A stretch of 64,000 nt of DNA from Arthrobacter sp. cf158 (GCF_900106835.1 NZ_FNNR01000005.1:202019-266018); one strand, 5' to 3'. Positions 28,501-39,033 are shown, counted from the stretch's first letter. A program made the numbers and translations. Notes: generated by a model from the letters alone, not told the origin.

Positions 28501-31500
28501 CAAAGCGCAGCCGTGATAACCAATCCTCCGGACCCAGACGGGCCTAACGCAGGGCGGGAGTCCAGACAGAGCGAAACCCTCAGAACTCCAGCCGCGGACA
28601 AGAGCCGCTACCACGACCGGGCATCAACGCACTGCCCACACGCCGCAGCACAACCAGACCCAGGACGACGCACAAAGGAGAGCCACCCAGGGGCGTCGCC
28701 CAAGCACACCCACCCAAAAAGCCGATCGTAAAGAAGAGCACGCGCAAGAGCACAGCGCAACAAGGGAGAGGCAACCACACCGCGACCAGAAGCAAAACCC
28801 ACCGCAAAACAGTTACAGGCCTCCCCACACACCCGGCCGAACCCAGAATGCCCGAAGCAGGCCACATCCCACCCGGCCACACAGCATAAACCAAAGCCTA
28901 CCGTGCTGCCACAAACCAGACAGGAAACACCGGCACCAGCGACCACGCGAAGCCCAACGGGCCAAAAACCAGCAGGCCCGCCCCAAACACCGCGGACTCA
29001 AGTAAACGCCAGAGGTGGACCCGCGGGCCACCGCTCAACGAAGGACCGCCCAGTGCCGCCCACCGATGCGGCAAGACAAGCACCACCATCCCGGCCACGC
29101 GGCGGGCAGCCGCCAAGCAACACAGACGAAGCAAGGAGCCAGCACGCGCCAAAACGCAAAACACCGAAGGAAGCCGGAGAGCAAGAAACCGGACGCCCTC
29201 AGCCAGCACACCAGCCCAAGGAAACCGAAGACCAAACAACCACTGCGAGAGGAGCGCCAGACGAAATGCAACCCCCACACAAACCAGCCCCACCAGTTGC
29301 ACCAAGAACTCAACAAACCCACAACCCAACGCCAGCACAACGCAAGCGGCGACCGCTCCGAAAAAACCACAAGCGAACGCAAACATCGAACGCAACCGAT
29401 CAACCCCGCACACGCAAGCCTGCCCCCAGCCACCGAGGAAATCCCAGACCTGGACCCACACAAGAGCCGCCCGACCCGCCCGAGCATGCGGAAACCAACA
29501 CAGCCCACCAAACGCTAACCGAAAAAGCCGTGCACCAATCCCAAACCCAACACGCCCAACAGACCGGCAGCGCCGCCGCCCCCCACCCGACAGAAAACCA
29601 AGCACGAGCCGACACCCGAGGAAGCCACGCACCGGCGGTGCAGGCCAAAAGCCAGAGCGCGACTCCGACGGCCGCAAACGCGCCAAGACCTCCGAACGCA
29701 AAGACACGGAAAGGGGAAAGCGCAGACCGCCAAGAAGGCCGTGAGGGGCCCAACGGGGGCCAAGGGCCGCGTCAGCCCCAAACGACGCCCCAAGCCACCA
29801 GAGGACCGCAAGCAACGGCCAGCAGAAGCCCAGGAAACCCACCACACGAGCATCCACACACGGCGCAACGACACGCAAAAACGCAGCCCGGACCCCCACC
29901 GAGCAAGCACCAACCGCCCCCCGGCAACCCCACCGCCCGGACAGCACGAGGGAGACCAGCAACACCTGAGGCGCCCCGCAAACAAGGGAACCAACGCCGG
30001 CGCCGACATCGCAAAACAGCAACCGCCCGACCACAGCCCACAACCCGCCCAAGACACAGCACCAGGACCCGCACCGCCATATAACCAAAAACAGAGAGGC
30101 AGCACCGCACGAGGAAAGAGGCAATCCCAGCGCCACCACGCAAGTCACTGAAGAAGCCAAGCACGGGCAGACGAGTCCACACGGCCAACCAGCCGGGACA
30201 CGAACCCAGAAGGATGACGCAAGGCGAGACGCCAATCCCACCACAAAAACCAAACCGCCGCAGTCGACCACCACCAAATCCCCCCGGAACCCACACCGCA
30301 ACCCACCCAGGCAATCCCACAACCCGAACCACGCCGCAAACGCCCCCCCGCAGCCCGGCCACACTAAAACCCGGAAAAACCCACAACGGCTCACCAAATA
30401 TGGCCCCGAACCGAAAAAGCCAGCAAACGCACCCAACAGAAGACGCAAACACCAGGGGGAGAACAACGGACGCAGCCCAAACCCAACGGCACCAGGAGCC
30501 CACCCCAACATCGTCGCCCGCAACCAAGAGCCCCCCCGGATCCGCAGCACAAAGGCGGAATAGGCACCGACCGAAAGGCGACCGCCCAGAACCACGCCCA
30601 CCCACCACACAAAGACAACCACCCCATCCGACGGAAAACCAAACAGAGCCGAACCCAAAGAACTCCCCAGGACCGAAACCAAAGCATCACCCAACGCGGG
30701 AGAATCCAAACCGCGCCCAACGCAACACCGCGTAAGACCCACGCAAACCACAATGCCGCAGAAGAGCAGCGCCCAGAACACGAGGTGAACATCAACAAAG
30801 AACTCCACCGCAGGAGCCCGGCCGACAACACGCCCCCAACGCAACACAACCACATCCGAAACAAACTCCACGACGACGCCGAGAGCATGGGCCAGAAAAC
30901 AAATCACAACCAGAACGTCAGCGGGCACACCCACAACAAGGTCGACGAGGAAGCGAGCCACAGCCACGAAAAGACCAGGGACGGGCTCAAAAACGACAAA
31001 GAACGAGACCCGAACCACCAAGGCCAAACCAACAACCACCAACTACACCACCCCGCCCGAAAACGGAAAGGAATAACCACGCACGAGCTGCCCGGGCTCG
31101 CCGACTACGACAAAATCGAACGACCCAACGACAAGACCGCGGGCCGACGCCCCGACGATCCTCACGCCCACCAAACCAGCCGCCGCAACCTGCCACACAA
31201 GGGTCACGAAAGGGTCGACCAACACCTCTCAACACAGCAACACCGCCCCCAGAACCTGGCCACCCACGGAGCCAACGACATGATCAACACAGGCGGAAAT
31301 ACCTACACCGTCCACCACAAGCAAGACACCACCGCGCCAGAAGCCGCGGGAGCACACGCCAACCACGCGAAGCGAAAGAAATGACACCCCAACGCCGGAA
31401 CCCACGAAAACGCCCAGCACCCCGCCACCACCCACAACGAACAAGAAGCAACCAAGGACCGGGACATCCGACCCCTCACGGACCCGGAACAGCCCGCGGA

Positions 31501-34500
31501 CGCCACACACGAGAACCGCGACAAACCCGGCCCCGAACCCCACGAGCGGCGCGACCAGCCGATCACCCCAACGCCCACAAAATACAAAGCACACCCGAAG
31601 AGGATCAACCCAACCCACGCCAAGAACCACATCCACCACAAAGACACCGCGGGACGGCCACACGCAATCAGAAAACCCCACTCGGAACTGCCAGGCACCA
31701 ACCCAACCCCGAAAAATCCAACCATCGAGAAAAAAATCCACAAACACGCGGAGGCAACCGCAGAGAACGAAATCACCGGGCTAAAAAGGATCGCCACAAG
31801 ACCACGGAGGAAAAACACCACCACGCAACCGCCCAACACCCACGCCGAATCGGCAGACACCACAGCACTACGGCAGAACACGTAGCCCCGAGCCAACCAC
31901 AGGAACAAGGCAATACCCACGAACACCACCACGACAACAACCTCGGCCAGCCAGCCCCCGGAACGAACCACAAAGAGCAACCACAGAAAAAGAGAACAAA
32001 AAGCCCGCAGCAACGACACCAGCCAAAACACAATCAAGCCAAAGACCCCACACACGAAACCGCTCACGGCGCCAATCAAACCGCCCCCCACCAAAGCAAG
32101 ACCAACACACACAAAACACACACCAAACACCCACCCGACAAAGACCAACGCCGCACAGAAGATGACGGAGCCGACGCCCTCGCAGCCAAAACAAAACAGG
32201 AAGCCCCCAAGGAAAAAAGCAACGACCACACAACGCGAAAGACGACCGAACGGGGCCAAGACAGACCAGATCAACGACACAAGCAACAGCGCCCCCAAGA
32301 CCAGCAGACAAAAAGCAACAGCAAAAGCGACACGCGGAAATCTGATGACGCGCCACCAACCAAGCACCGACACCAACGCCACCGAACAATCCAAGCCCTT
32401 CAGGAAGACCCAAGAAGCCCGCCAGCCAGGAGACAACCAACATATACCCCCGCAGAAACGACAAAAAAAAGGACGCCTCAACAGACCAAGAAACCACCCA
32501 AAGAAGGAAACGACCACCGCTGGATGGCAACAAGGACCTATGCGCAAACGCCACCCAAGCCCAACACACACTCAACAAGCACAACACCAGCAAAAGCGAA
32601 GGCCACACCGCGGGCAAGCACGGCCACAACTGCAAAAACCACACTACGGAGCCCATACCGGAAATGGACCACACACGACCGGAAGCCAAGACCCCGGCCA
32701 ACTCGAACACACCCACCGTCCAGCCAACCAACAACGGCGGCCAAGCGAAAACCGGAGACAAGGGAGAACACCCCCAACACAAGACTCACCACCGGCACGA
32801 CAAGGAACGTCAACCCAACACCCGATGTTCACCATTGGCCAGAGAAAGCAGCAACGAGGAAACACCAACCACACAAAACCAGTGGCGGGGACACAACAAA
32901 CACCAAAAGGCCGACGACACCCGCCACGACCCCCAGACTCACGAACAAAAAAAAAACCAGCACGAACAAAAACCACAACCAAAGCAGCGCCAGAGCCGAC
33001 ACCAGCAAAAAACCCAGACGGCGAACCAGGAAGCCGCCACGACCGACCCCCACCAAAACAACCAGCAAGACGCCCACAATGACGCCGACAACAACCGCAC
33101 ACCCCCCGAGCCCCAAACCACCGCGCAAACCACATCAAACACCGCCGGCCACGCCCCACCCCGGCAGAAACCACCGGCCCAAATCCCCGTCCACAAGGCA
33201 ATGCAGAAAGCGCAAATAACAAGCCCAAAGGCAAGCACCAAGCCCAAAGTCACCACCGACTGCCGCACCTACCGCACAGCGGGCAACCCCAGGAACAAGG
33301 AGACTGCCGGCAGAGCGGAAAACGAGACGGAATACAAAGAAGCCCAAACAGACAACCCCCCAGAGGACGAAAACAGCCCCCCCGGAGCGGACGGCGAAAG
33401 CACCAAACAGGAGCCCACACCAGCATCGCCGGCGAGGAACGCCGGAAGGACCCACAAACAGCCCGGCACCAGCAAGCGAACCGGCCGGACCCAGGCCACG
33501 GAGCACACGGCAGCCACGGCAACGGCCAGGAACGACACGACGCAGGCCACGGCACCCAAATGGAACTGGCCAAGACAAAAAACACGGCCCCCAAGGAGGA
33601 CCACCGCGTACTCGACCCCGAACACGACCCCGCCACAAACAACCAGCACCACGTGCTCCAAGATATCGCCGACAGCACCGGCAACCAGAGGGGACCAAAG
33701 CAGGAACCAAGCGACCCCCACCTCGGCGACGTAGACCCGCAGCGATGCCACGACCGCCGAAGGAGACACCACCAGGAGCAAGCCACCAACGCCGCCGGCC
33801 CGGAACGCCGCGAGAAGCACGCCCACGGGAACCGCAGGCAGGAACACCGGGGCGGGGCACAGCACAACATCGAACCGCACAACCGCGCTGACCACCCCCG
33901 CCAAAAGCAAAAACCGAACCACCGCAAGGACAATCAGCACCATACCGAACACGAACCCGACGCCGCCAACCACAGCCAAGCACTACTCCGCGACGACGGC
34001 GACCGGCACGAGGCCCTGCTCCGCAACAAGCTCAGCAACCAGCGGCACGCCAACAAGAACCTACAGCGAGCCACCGGCACCGCCCGCTGCCCCCGCCCCC
34101 ACAAGGACCACCGCGAAGTGGGACAAAACCGCCAGAGCGCCAGAGCAACCGAGCAAAACGAACTCGCCGACCAACGCGGCGAACCCCGCGCCAAGGACAG
34201 ACACCACGGCCTGAAAAACCACGGGACGGACCCCCGGGCGCCCCGACACAAGAAACATGCCACGGAAGAAAAAGAAGCCGCCGACCAACTCCACCGCAAC
34301 GACCAGGCAAACACCGGCAGAAACCCTGCCGACCAGCGACGCCTGCACCGCCCCGCCGAGCCAGGCACCGACCCACAGAGTGACCAGCACGCCGAAGCAA
34401 GCGGAAACGACGGAGGAACGGACAGAGCGCGTAGCCAGATCGACAACGAACACACCAAACGCGGCAACAGCAGACAACCCAGCCACGAAGATCCACACCA

Positions 34501-35590
34501 CCCCGCCGTGGCAAAAAACAGCCACGACAGCGAAACGGCGGACACCACAGGAGCCAAGGGCGAAGGTCAGAGCACCCGTCAATACCAGGCCCATGCGCTC
34601 ACTCCCCGATCAAAGAGAGGACAACACCACCAGCGGAGCCGACCGCGACAGCGCGGCCGCAGCCAGCGCCGAAGGCGCGAACAACCCCCAGACCGACGGC
34701 GAGCCGAAACAGCCGGCCAAGAAGATCAACGCCAACGTCGCCGCCGCCACACACGGAGACAGCCAAGGCCAGCAGGGAAAAGACCAGAAACACACCGCCG
34801 CCGTGACGGAGGGACACCAACGGAGCACCCAAGGACCGGTCGATCACACCGTTGAGAAAAACCCAAGCAGCAATCGCATCACAACAATCCGCCATGACCT
34901 CACCCCCCCGGTACGACCAAACAACCAAACCCCAGCACAGGCGGTCACAACCGATCACAAAAAGAGCCTCGACAAAACAAACCTTCACGACAGGAGGAAA
35001 AAACAACCCGGCCCAAGCGCGGAAACCCTACCCAAGCCACCAAAGACGCGACCGAACGCCTGCAAAATACACACGCCCCCCCCCAACGCCCAGCAACGGG
35101 AGAAGGGGCCCCTGCACCCCGAAAACCTCCTGAAACCCGGCATCAGTCAAGAAGAACAACAACGAAGCCCCCGACAGACCAACCAAACGAAACAGCCAAA
35201 GGCCCCCACAGAACACAGCAAGGAAATAGCCAAGGACGAAACCCGCCAACGCAAACGCAAAGAGAGACCCGACCTCCCGCGCCCCGACACAGAGCAAGCC
35301 CCCGCAGTCGAACACCCCACCGCCCACCGACTGCAAACCAACCATCACCTGAACCAGACGGGCCAGCAAAACCCAAACACCCGGGGTGAACAACCCCGGA
35401 CCCACCTCAGCCCCAGTACGCAACCACGCCACCCCAAGGAAACACGCCAGAGAGGACAGCGAACCAACCGCGAACAGCTGAGCGAACACCACAGCAAAAC
35501 GGACAGCCCCACCATCCTGCAGGCACAGCAGCTCCGGGAACACGACGCCAGCGAGGCCCACACACCCCACCGACCAGCCACGACGCTCAG
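25445..35590. other. 10-kb T-depleted, A/C-rich tract without recognisable genes
   Basis: In 21 sampled 60-base lines spread over this stretch I counted 40 T in 1,260 bases (3.2%), against roughly 13-30% in flanking lines. Four lines counted in full (at 26041, 27001, 31501 and 33841) gave A 90, C 95, G 52, T 3 of 240. G is near 30% at both edges and about 17% in the middle of the left half (26-27 kb). Stop codons are almost impossible on either strand, so frames of 400-700 residues overlap on both; their amino acid content simply reflects base content (Pro/Thr/Asn/His/Lys on +, Val/Gly/Leu/Phe/Cys/Trp on -). No RNA gene, repeat array, insertion sequence or phage gene was found. The edges fall inside two real genes. 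Confidence 0.9.
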
Positions 35591-35597
35591 CCCTCGC

Positions 35598-35948
35598 ATG
35601 CCGGACCACCGCAATCCCGGCGGCAAGCTCCTGCTCGCCCAGCTTCCCGAGGACAAACTGCTGGAAACGTATCCTTCAGAAGAACTGGTTCAGGCGAACG
35701 CCAAGAGCATCGCAACCAGGGACGAACTTCAGGTTCACCTGCGAAAGACGGCCAAGCGTGGCTATGCCACAAACTTTGGTGAGGGTGAACCCGGTATCAG
35801 TGGGGTGGCTGTCCTGGTTGAATCCAAGTCGCGGCCAAGCTATGCCTTGGCGGTAGCAGCGCCGAGCGAAAGGCTGGCCCAAGGGCGTGTGAAGGAATTG
35901 GTTAGTGAACTCCAGGCTACGGCCAGCGCATTGTCTGACTTGAGCTGA
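35598..35948 (+). pseudogene. C-terminal remnant of an IclR-family regulator
   Basis: About 116 codons match the C-terminal part of an IclR effector domain: GGKLLLAQLPEDKL, TRDELQVHLRKTAKRGYATN, GEGEPGISGVAVLV and the helix VKELVSELQATASALS. The usual entry motif (P-L-H-x-T-A-x-GK) reads MPDHRNPGGK, so it is already altered. Everything 5' of it, including the winged-helix DNA-binding domain, is replaced by T-depleted sequence. The frame is open upstream only because that tract has no stops. The gene is on the same strand as the tetritol operon and probably once regulated it; it cannot bind DNA now. The duplicated terminator follows at 35980. Confidence 0.82.
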
Positions 35949-35979
35949 GGTCCTTGCCGGGCACTTAGGTACTTCCTTA

Positions 35980-36029
35980 CAAACAAGAGCGGACGACGGC
36001 GGGTGCTTACCCGCCGTCGTCCGCTTCTG
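35980..36029. repeat. Second copy of the 50-bp terminator element
   Basis: Identical over 50 bases to 3794-3843. It contains the same 16-bp perfect stem (35989-36004 with 36009-36024) and GCTT loop. Here it separates the IclR remnant from the convergent reductase gene and can terminate both. Confidence 0.9.
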
Positions 36030-36043
36030 TTTTGCGCTGAGTG

Positions 36044-36727
36044 CTACTGGGTGACCAGCAGTCCGGTGTCCCAGTTGAAGTCCTCAAACTCCGGGTTGGC
36101 CTGCATGGTCATCAGCACGAACTGGAAGCCCTCGAGCTCACGAGCCCGCTTCAGGGGGCCGACCACCAAGGGGCGCATGCCGGCGGCGCTGACGAAGGTG
36201 CTGACGGCGGTGGTGGCTTCTGCGTTATCGCCTGCGATGAAGACGTCCAGCGGCTTGCCACCGGACTCGCCGGCAATCAGGGTGCCGGCAAAGGTCGTGT
36301 TGAAGGCCTTGACGACGTTGGCGCCCACGGGAGCGAGCTGAGCGATTTCCTCTGCGGCTGACGTGCCGGGTTCGACAACGAGCGAATCGAAGGTTTCGAA
36401 GTTCACCGGATTGGTGATGTCGATGATCGTCTTGCCGGCCAGCGCGTCGCCATAGGCAGTGACGATCGACTTGGCTGCCTCGAACGGAACGGCAAGAACG
36501 ACGATTGCTCCTTGCGGGGCAGTGGCAGTAGAGCCAGCGGCGACGCCTGCGCCCAGATCAGCAGCGAGTTCCTGGGCCTTGAGGACATCTTGTCCGAGGA
36601 TCTCGACCGTGAGGCCGCCTGCAAGGGCGCGGGTAGCGATGCCACGTGCCATGTTGCCGTTTCCGATGATGGTGAGGTTGGTCATGGGAGTCTTCTTTCC
36701 GAATATGCGGGCGAGGAAATTTTTCAT
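36044..36727 (-). CDS. NADPH-binding oxidoreductase of the F420-dependent NADP reductase type
   Basis: 227 residues if the ATG at 36727 is used; an internal ATG at 36686 (MTNLTIIGNGNMARG) is the usual family start and also has an A/G-rich site before it. The Rossmann motif is TIIGNGNMARGIA. Other family segments are IVVLAVPFEAA, IIDITNPVNFE, VVKAFNTTFAGTL and the C-terminal FEDFNWDTGLLV. Proteins of this group transfer hydride between NADPH and a second carrier or a small substrate. It is monocistronic and lies beside a TetR gene, probably its regulator. A fragment of its 3' end is found at 4822. Confidence 0.83.
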   Translation of the reverse strand: MKNFLARIFGKKTPMTNLTIIGNGNMARGIATRALAGGLTVEILGQDVLKAQELAADLGAGVAAGSTATAPQGAIVVLAVPFEAAKSIVTAYGDALAGKTIIDITNPVNFETFDSLVVEPGTSAAEEIAQLAPVGANVVKAFNTTFAGTLIAGESGGKPLDVFIAGDNAEATTAVSTFVSAAGMRPLVVGPLKRARELEGFQFVLMTMQANPEFEDFNWDTGLLVTQ

Positions 36728-36751
36728 GGGATTCTGCTCTACTGGGAATCA

Positions 36752-36794
36752 ATGGTTGAAGCTACAACTAAATATAGATGATTATGGTTGAAGC
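36752..36794. promoter_or_regulatory. 11-bp direct repeat upstream of the reductase gene
   Basis: ATGGTTGAAGC occurs at 36752-36762 and again at 36784-36794, a 32-bp period, close to three helix turns. It lies in the 118-bp gap between the TetR gene and the reductase, so it is a candidate activator or repressor site. Confidence 0.4.
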
Positions 36795-36845
36795 GTCAAG
36801 TAGTTTCTTTTGAGGGGTGGCCCCAAGTCTGGGGTTGAGGTCCAG

Positions 36846-37415
36846 CTAAGGCGTGTCGCCAGCCATGAGTTCGGTGTGCCTCACGATGGTCCGGCGCCTG
36901 CGTTCCAGATCAAGCTGCCCGGTAATTACCTCGTGGATGTTGGGGCTGGAAACCCAGGCGTGGCACAGGGTCACTATCGAAAGGAGGAGATCCTCCGCCT
37001 GGGTAACAGTCGCGCCGGGGAGTGCGGCTTGTATTTCTGTAACTTTGTTTGCTGCCTGCAGGGCGCGCACCCTGGCGCCTACGGGAGAGCTCCGCTCCAG
37101 CCCCTCCCAGGACGTCAAGCGGGCCAGGCTTGGGTGGTTGACGGCAAAGTCGAAATATCGACCAGCGAAATCCGCGACGGCGATCGGGCCCTGGCCGTTG
37201 ATCGGCAGGTCCTCCAACGCCGTTGTCAGTTCGTGGGTGAGGGCCGCTTCGAAGAGCTTGGCCTTGTTGCCGAAGTAGAAGTAGATGCGTTCAGGGTTGG
37301 TTCCGGACTTTTTTGAGATCTCTTGCACGCGCCCACCGGAGAATCCCCGCTCTGAGAATTCCGAGATGGCGGCGTTCAGTAGCTTCGCCTTAGTTGCGTC
37401 CGTGTCCCAAGCCAT
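36846..37415 (-). CDS. TetR-family transcriptional regulator
   Basis: 189 residues. The N-terminal TetR helix-turn-helix is clear: KLLNAAISEFSERGFSGGRV then SKKSGTNPERIYFYFGNKAKLF. The C-terminal ligand domain (LAELTSWEGL-like and VTLCHAWVSSPNIHEVITG) is of normal length. It is divergent from the small membrane protein and alcohol dehydrogenase genes and upstream of the reductase, so it may control both directions. Half-sites at 37429-37494 lie in the divergent gap. Confidence 0.88.
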   Translation of the reverse strand: MAWDTDATKAKLLNAAISEFSERGFSGGRVQEISKKSGTNPERIYFYFGNKAKLFEAALTHELTTALEDLPINGQGPIAVADFAGRYFDFAVNHPSLARLTSWEGLERSSPVGARVRALQAANKVTEIQAALPGATVTQAEDLLLSIVTLCHAWVSSPNIHEVITGQLDLERRRRTIVRHTELMAGDTP

Positions 37416-37428
37416 GTGCCCATCCTAA

Positions 37429-37494
37429 CTCCAAACGTTTTTTTGCAGTTGCGACTCTGTGGGTCTAGCATCAATTCCAAGTGAAAGTTTGGAG
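37429..37494. promoter_or_regulatory. Inverted half-sites in the TetR divergent promoter
   Basis: CTCCAAAC (37429-37436) and GTTTGGAG (37487-37494) are exact complements, 50 bases apart, and fill the 84-bp gap between TetR and the membrane protein gene. The second arm also overlaps the GGAG ribosome site of the gene at 37500. Confidence 0.4.
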
Positions 37495-37499
37495 ATTAC

Positions 37500-37799
37500 A
37501 TGGAGCACGATGGCAAAGCGTTGGCAGCGGACGAGATGGATGCCCACCACCACCGCACGCCGGGGCTGGCTTCAGTCCATGTCCGGGCAATCATTACGTG
37601 GCTGGCAATATTTCCGCTTGCAGCGCTGGGCATGAGTGCGCTCGGTGACCTGGCTCCTGCTTGGCCACCGGTTTTACGGGCTTTCGTTTTGACCCTTGTG
37701 GTGGTCCCCACGGCGGTCTACTTTGCTGTACCCCGGCTCTTGTCCTTCCATGCCCGCATGACCCGGGCTGCGAGGCGCCGCAGGGGCAGCCGCGTCTAA
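37500..37799 (+). CDS. Small two-helix membrane protein (DUF2798-like)
   Basis: 99 residues with two hydrophobic segments (VRAIITWLAIFPLAALGMSAL and LRAFVLTLVVVPTAVYFAVP) linked by a short polar turn and ending in an Arg-rich tail. Length and pattern recall DUF2798-type proteins, whose function is unknown. GGAG precedes the ATG. The alcohol dehydrogenase starts 44 bp downstream, so they probably share a transcript divergent from TetR. Confidence 0.7.
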   Translation: MEHDGKALAADEMDAHHHRTPGLASVHVRAIITWLAIFPLAALGMSALGDLAPAWPPVLRAFVLTLVVVPTAVYFAVPRLLSFHARMTRAARRRRGSRV

Positions 37800-37843
37800 T
37801 AATCCGCCGGGGAGCATCCCGGCCATCACCATAGGAGAGTGCA

Positions 37844-38944
37844 GTGCAGATAACTGCAGCCGTAGCACGTGAGCATGACAAGCCCTTCACCATTGAACAG
37901 CTTGAGCTGGACGGCCTCCGGCACAATGAAGTCAGGGTGCGCTTGGTTGCCACCGGAATATGCCACACAGACGTACTGGTTCGTGACGGGGTCTACCCCA
38001 CGCCCCTCCCTGCAGTCCTCGGGCACGAGGGGGCCGGTGTAGTCGAAGCTGTGGGTGACTCCGTTGTGTCCGTCGTTCCCGGGGACCATGTGGTCCTGGC
38101 TGCTGCGTACTGCGGACACTGCAAACGCTGCCGCAACGGGCAAATGGCTTACTGCGAAAATCTGATGGCCGCCGACTTTGGTGGGCGGCGGATGGACGGC
38201 CAGACGTCACTGAGTAAGGATGGCGAGGTCATCTCGTCTCACTTCTTCGGCCAGTCATCCTTTGCGACGTACGCGAACGTGGTTGAGGAATCGATCGTTC
38301 GGGTTGATAAAGACATCCCCTTGGAGCACTTGGGGCCGCTGGGCTGCGGCATCAACACTGGAGCGGGGACAGTGCTCAATGAGCTCCAACCCGACATTGG
38401 ATCCTCGCTGGTGGTCTTTGGTACCGGGGCTGTAGGATGCGCGGCCGTCATGGCGGCCAAGGTGGCCGACTGCGCCACGATCGTTGCCGTGGACATCCAT
38501 GATTCGCGGCTGGAGCTGGCCCGCGAGCTTGGTGCCACGCATGTGATCAATTCACTCACGGAAAACGTAGCGGATCGTCTGCGGGAGATTACTGCCGGTC
38601 AGGGTGTCGACTATGTGGTGGACACTACGGGAATTCCGGCATTGCTTCGCCAGGCTGCCGATGCTCTGGGCGTCCGCGGAACTGTGGCGCTGGTGGGTGC
38701 TGCCAAGCCCGGCACTGAAGTCAGTTTCGAAATTGGAGCGTCTCTGGTGAAGGGGTGGACATTCAAGACGGTTGTCCAGGGCAGCTCTGTCCCGCAGGTA
38801 TTTATCCCGCGGCTGATTCAGCTGTGGAAGGAAGGACGCTTCCCGTTTGAAAAGCTCGTTGGCGACTATTCGTTGGGGGACATCAACCGGGGGTTTGCCG
38901 ACTCCAAGAGTGGTAAGACCATCAAGCCAGTGATCGTCTTCTGA
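37844..38944 (+). CDS. Zn-dependent alcohol dehydrogenase (aryl-alcohol type), copy 2
   Basis: 366 residues starting at GTG 37844 after AGGAGAG. Zinc ligands lie in GICHTDVLV, GHEGAG and LGCGINTGAG; the structural zinc loop is CGHCKRCRNGQMAYC; the cofactor site is GTGAVGCAAV. It is the same length as the enzyme at 2672-3772 and nearly co-linear with it, so the two are paralogues. This one lacks a neighbouring aldehyde dehydrogenase and is linked to the TetR locus instead. It oxidises an alcohol, probably aromatic, in the cytoplasm. A strong terminator follows. Confidence 0.9.
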   Translation: MQITAAVAREHDKPFTIEQLELDGLRHNEVRVRLVATGICHTDVLVRDGVYPTPLPAVLGHEGAGVVEAVGDSVVSVVPGDHVVLAAAYCGHCKRCRNGQMAYCENLMAADFGGRRMDGQTSLSKDGEVISSHFFGQSSFATYANVVEESIVRVDKDIPLEHLGPLGCGINTGAGTVLNELQPDIGSSLVVFGTGAVGCAAVMAAKVADCATIVAVDIHDSRLELARELGATHVINSLTENVADRLREITAGQGVDYVVDTTGIPALLRQAADALGVRGTVALVGAAKPGTEVSFEIGASLVKGWTFKTVVQGSSVPQVFIPRLIQLWKEGRFPFEKLVGDYSLGDINRGFADSKSGKTIKPVIVF

Positions 38945-38985
38945 GCTGCCGGTTCTGAGCTGCCGGTTTTGAGCTGGGCGAAAAG

Positions 38986-39013
38986 GACCCGGCCGGTATT
39001 CACCGGCCGGGTC
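38986..39013. terminator. Intrinsic-type terminator after alcohol dehydrogenase copy 2
   Basis: Perfect 12-bp stem GACCCGGCCGGT with loop ATTC, then TTCT. It lies 41 bp after the stop and also faces the end of the convergent esterase gene at 39034. Confidence 0.85.
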
Positions 39014-39033
39014 TTCTCGTGCGCGACGTGCCA

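Noticed and set aside
26072..31042. Long minus-strand frames (651 and 714 codons) resembling membrane proteins
   Set aside because: They use mainly codons without A (Phe, Leu, Val, Ser, Pro, Ala, Cys, Trp, Arg, Gly), as expected from an A-free strand, overlap equally long frames on the + strand, and show no family motif.
26837..33219. Long + strand frames (559 and 612 codons) resembling disordered Lys/Pro/Thr/Asn/His-rich proteins
   Set aside because: Same cause: without T there are no stop codons. No convincing start sites, motifs or repeats support translation.
25445..35590. CRISPR array, tandem-repeat locus or low-complexity satellite
   Set aside because: Short ACC/CAA-like runs recur but there is no regular repeat-spacer period and no long exact repeat that I could find.
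25445..35590. Diversity-generating retroelement as the cause
   Set aside because: No reverse transcriptase or template/variable repeat pair is visible, and the tract is far longer than known variable repeats.
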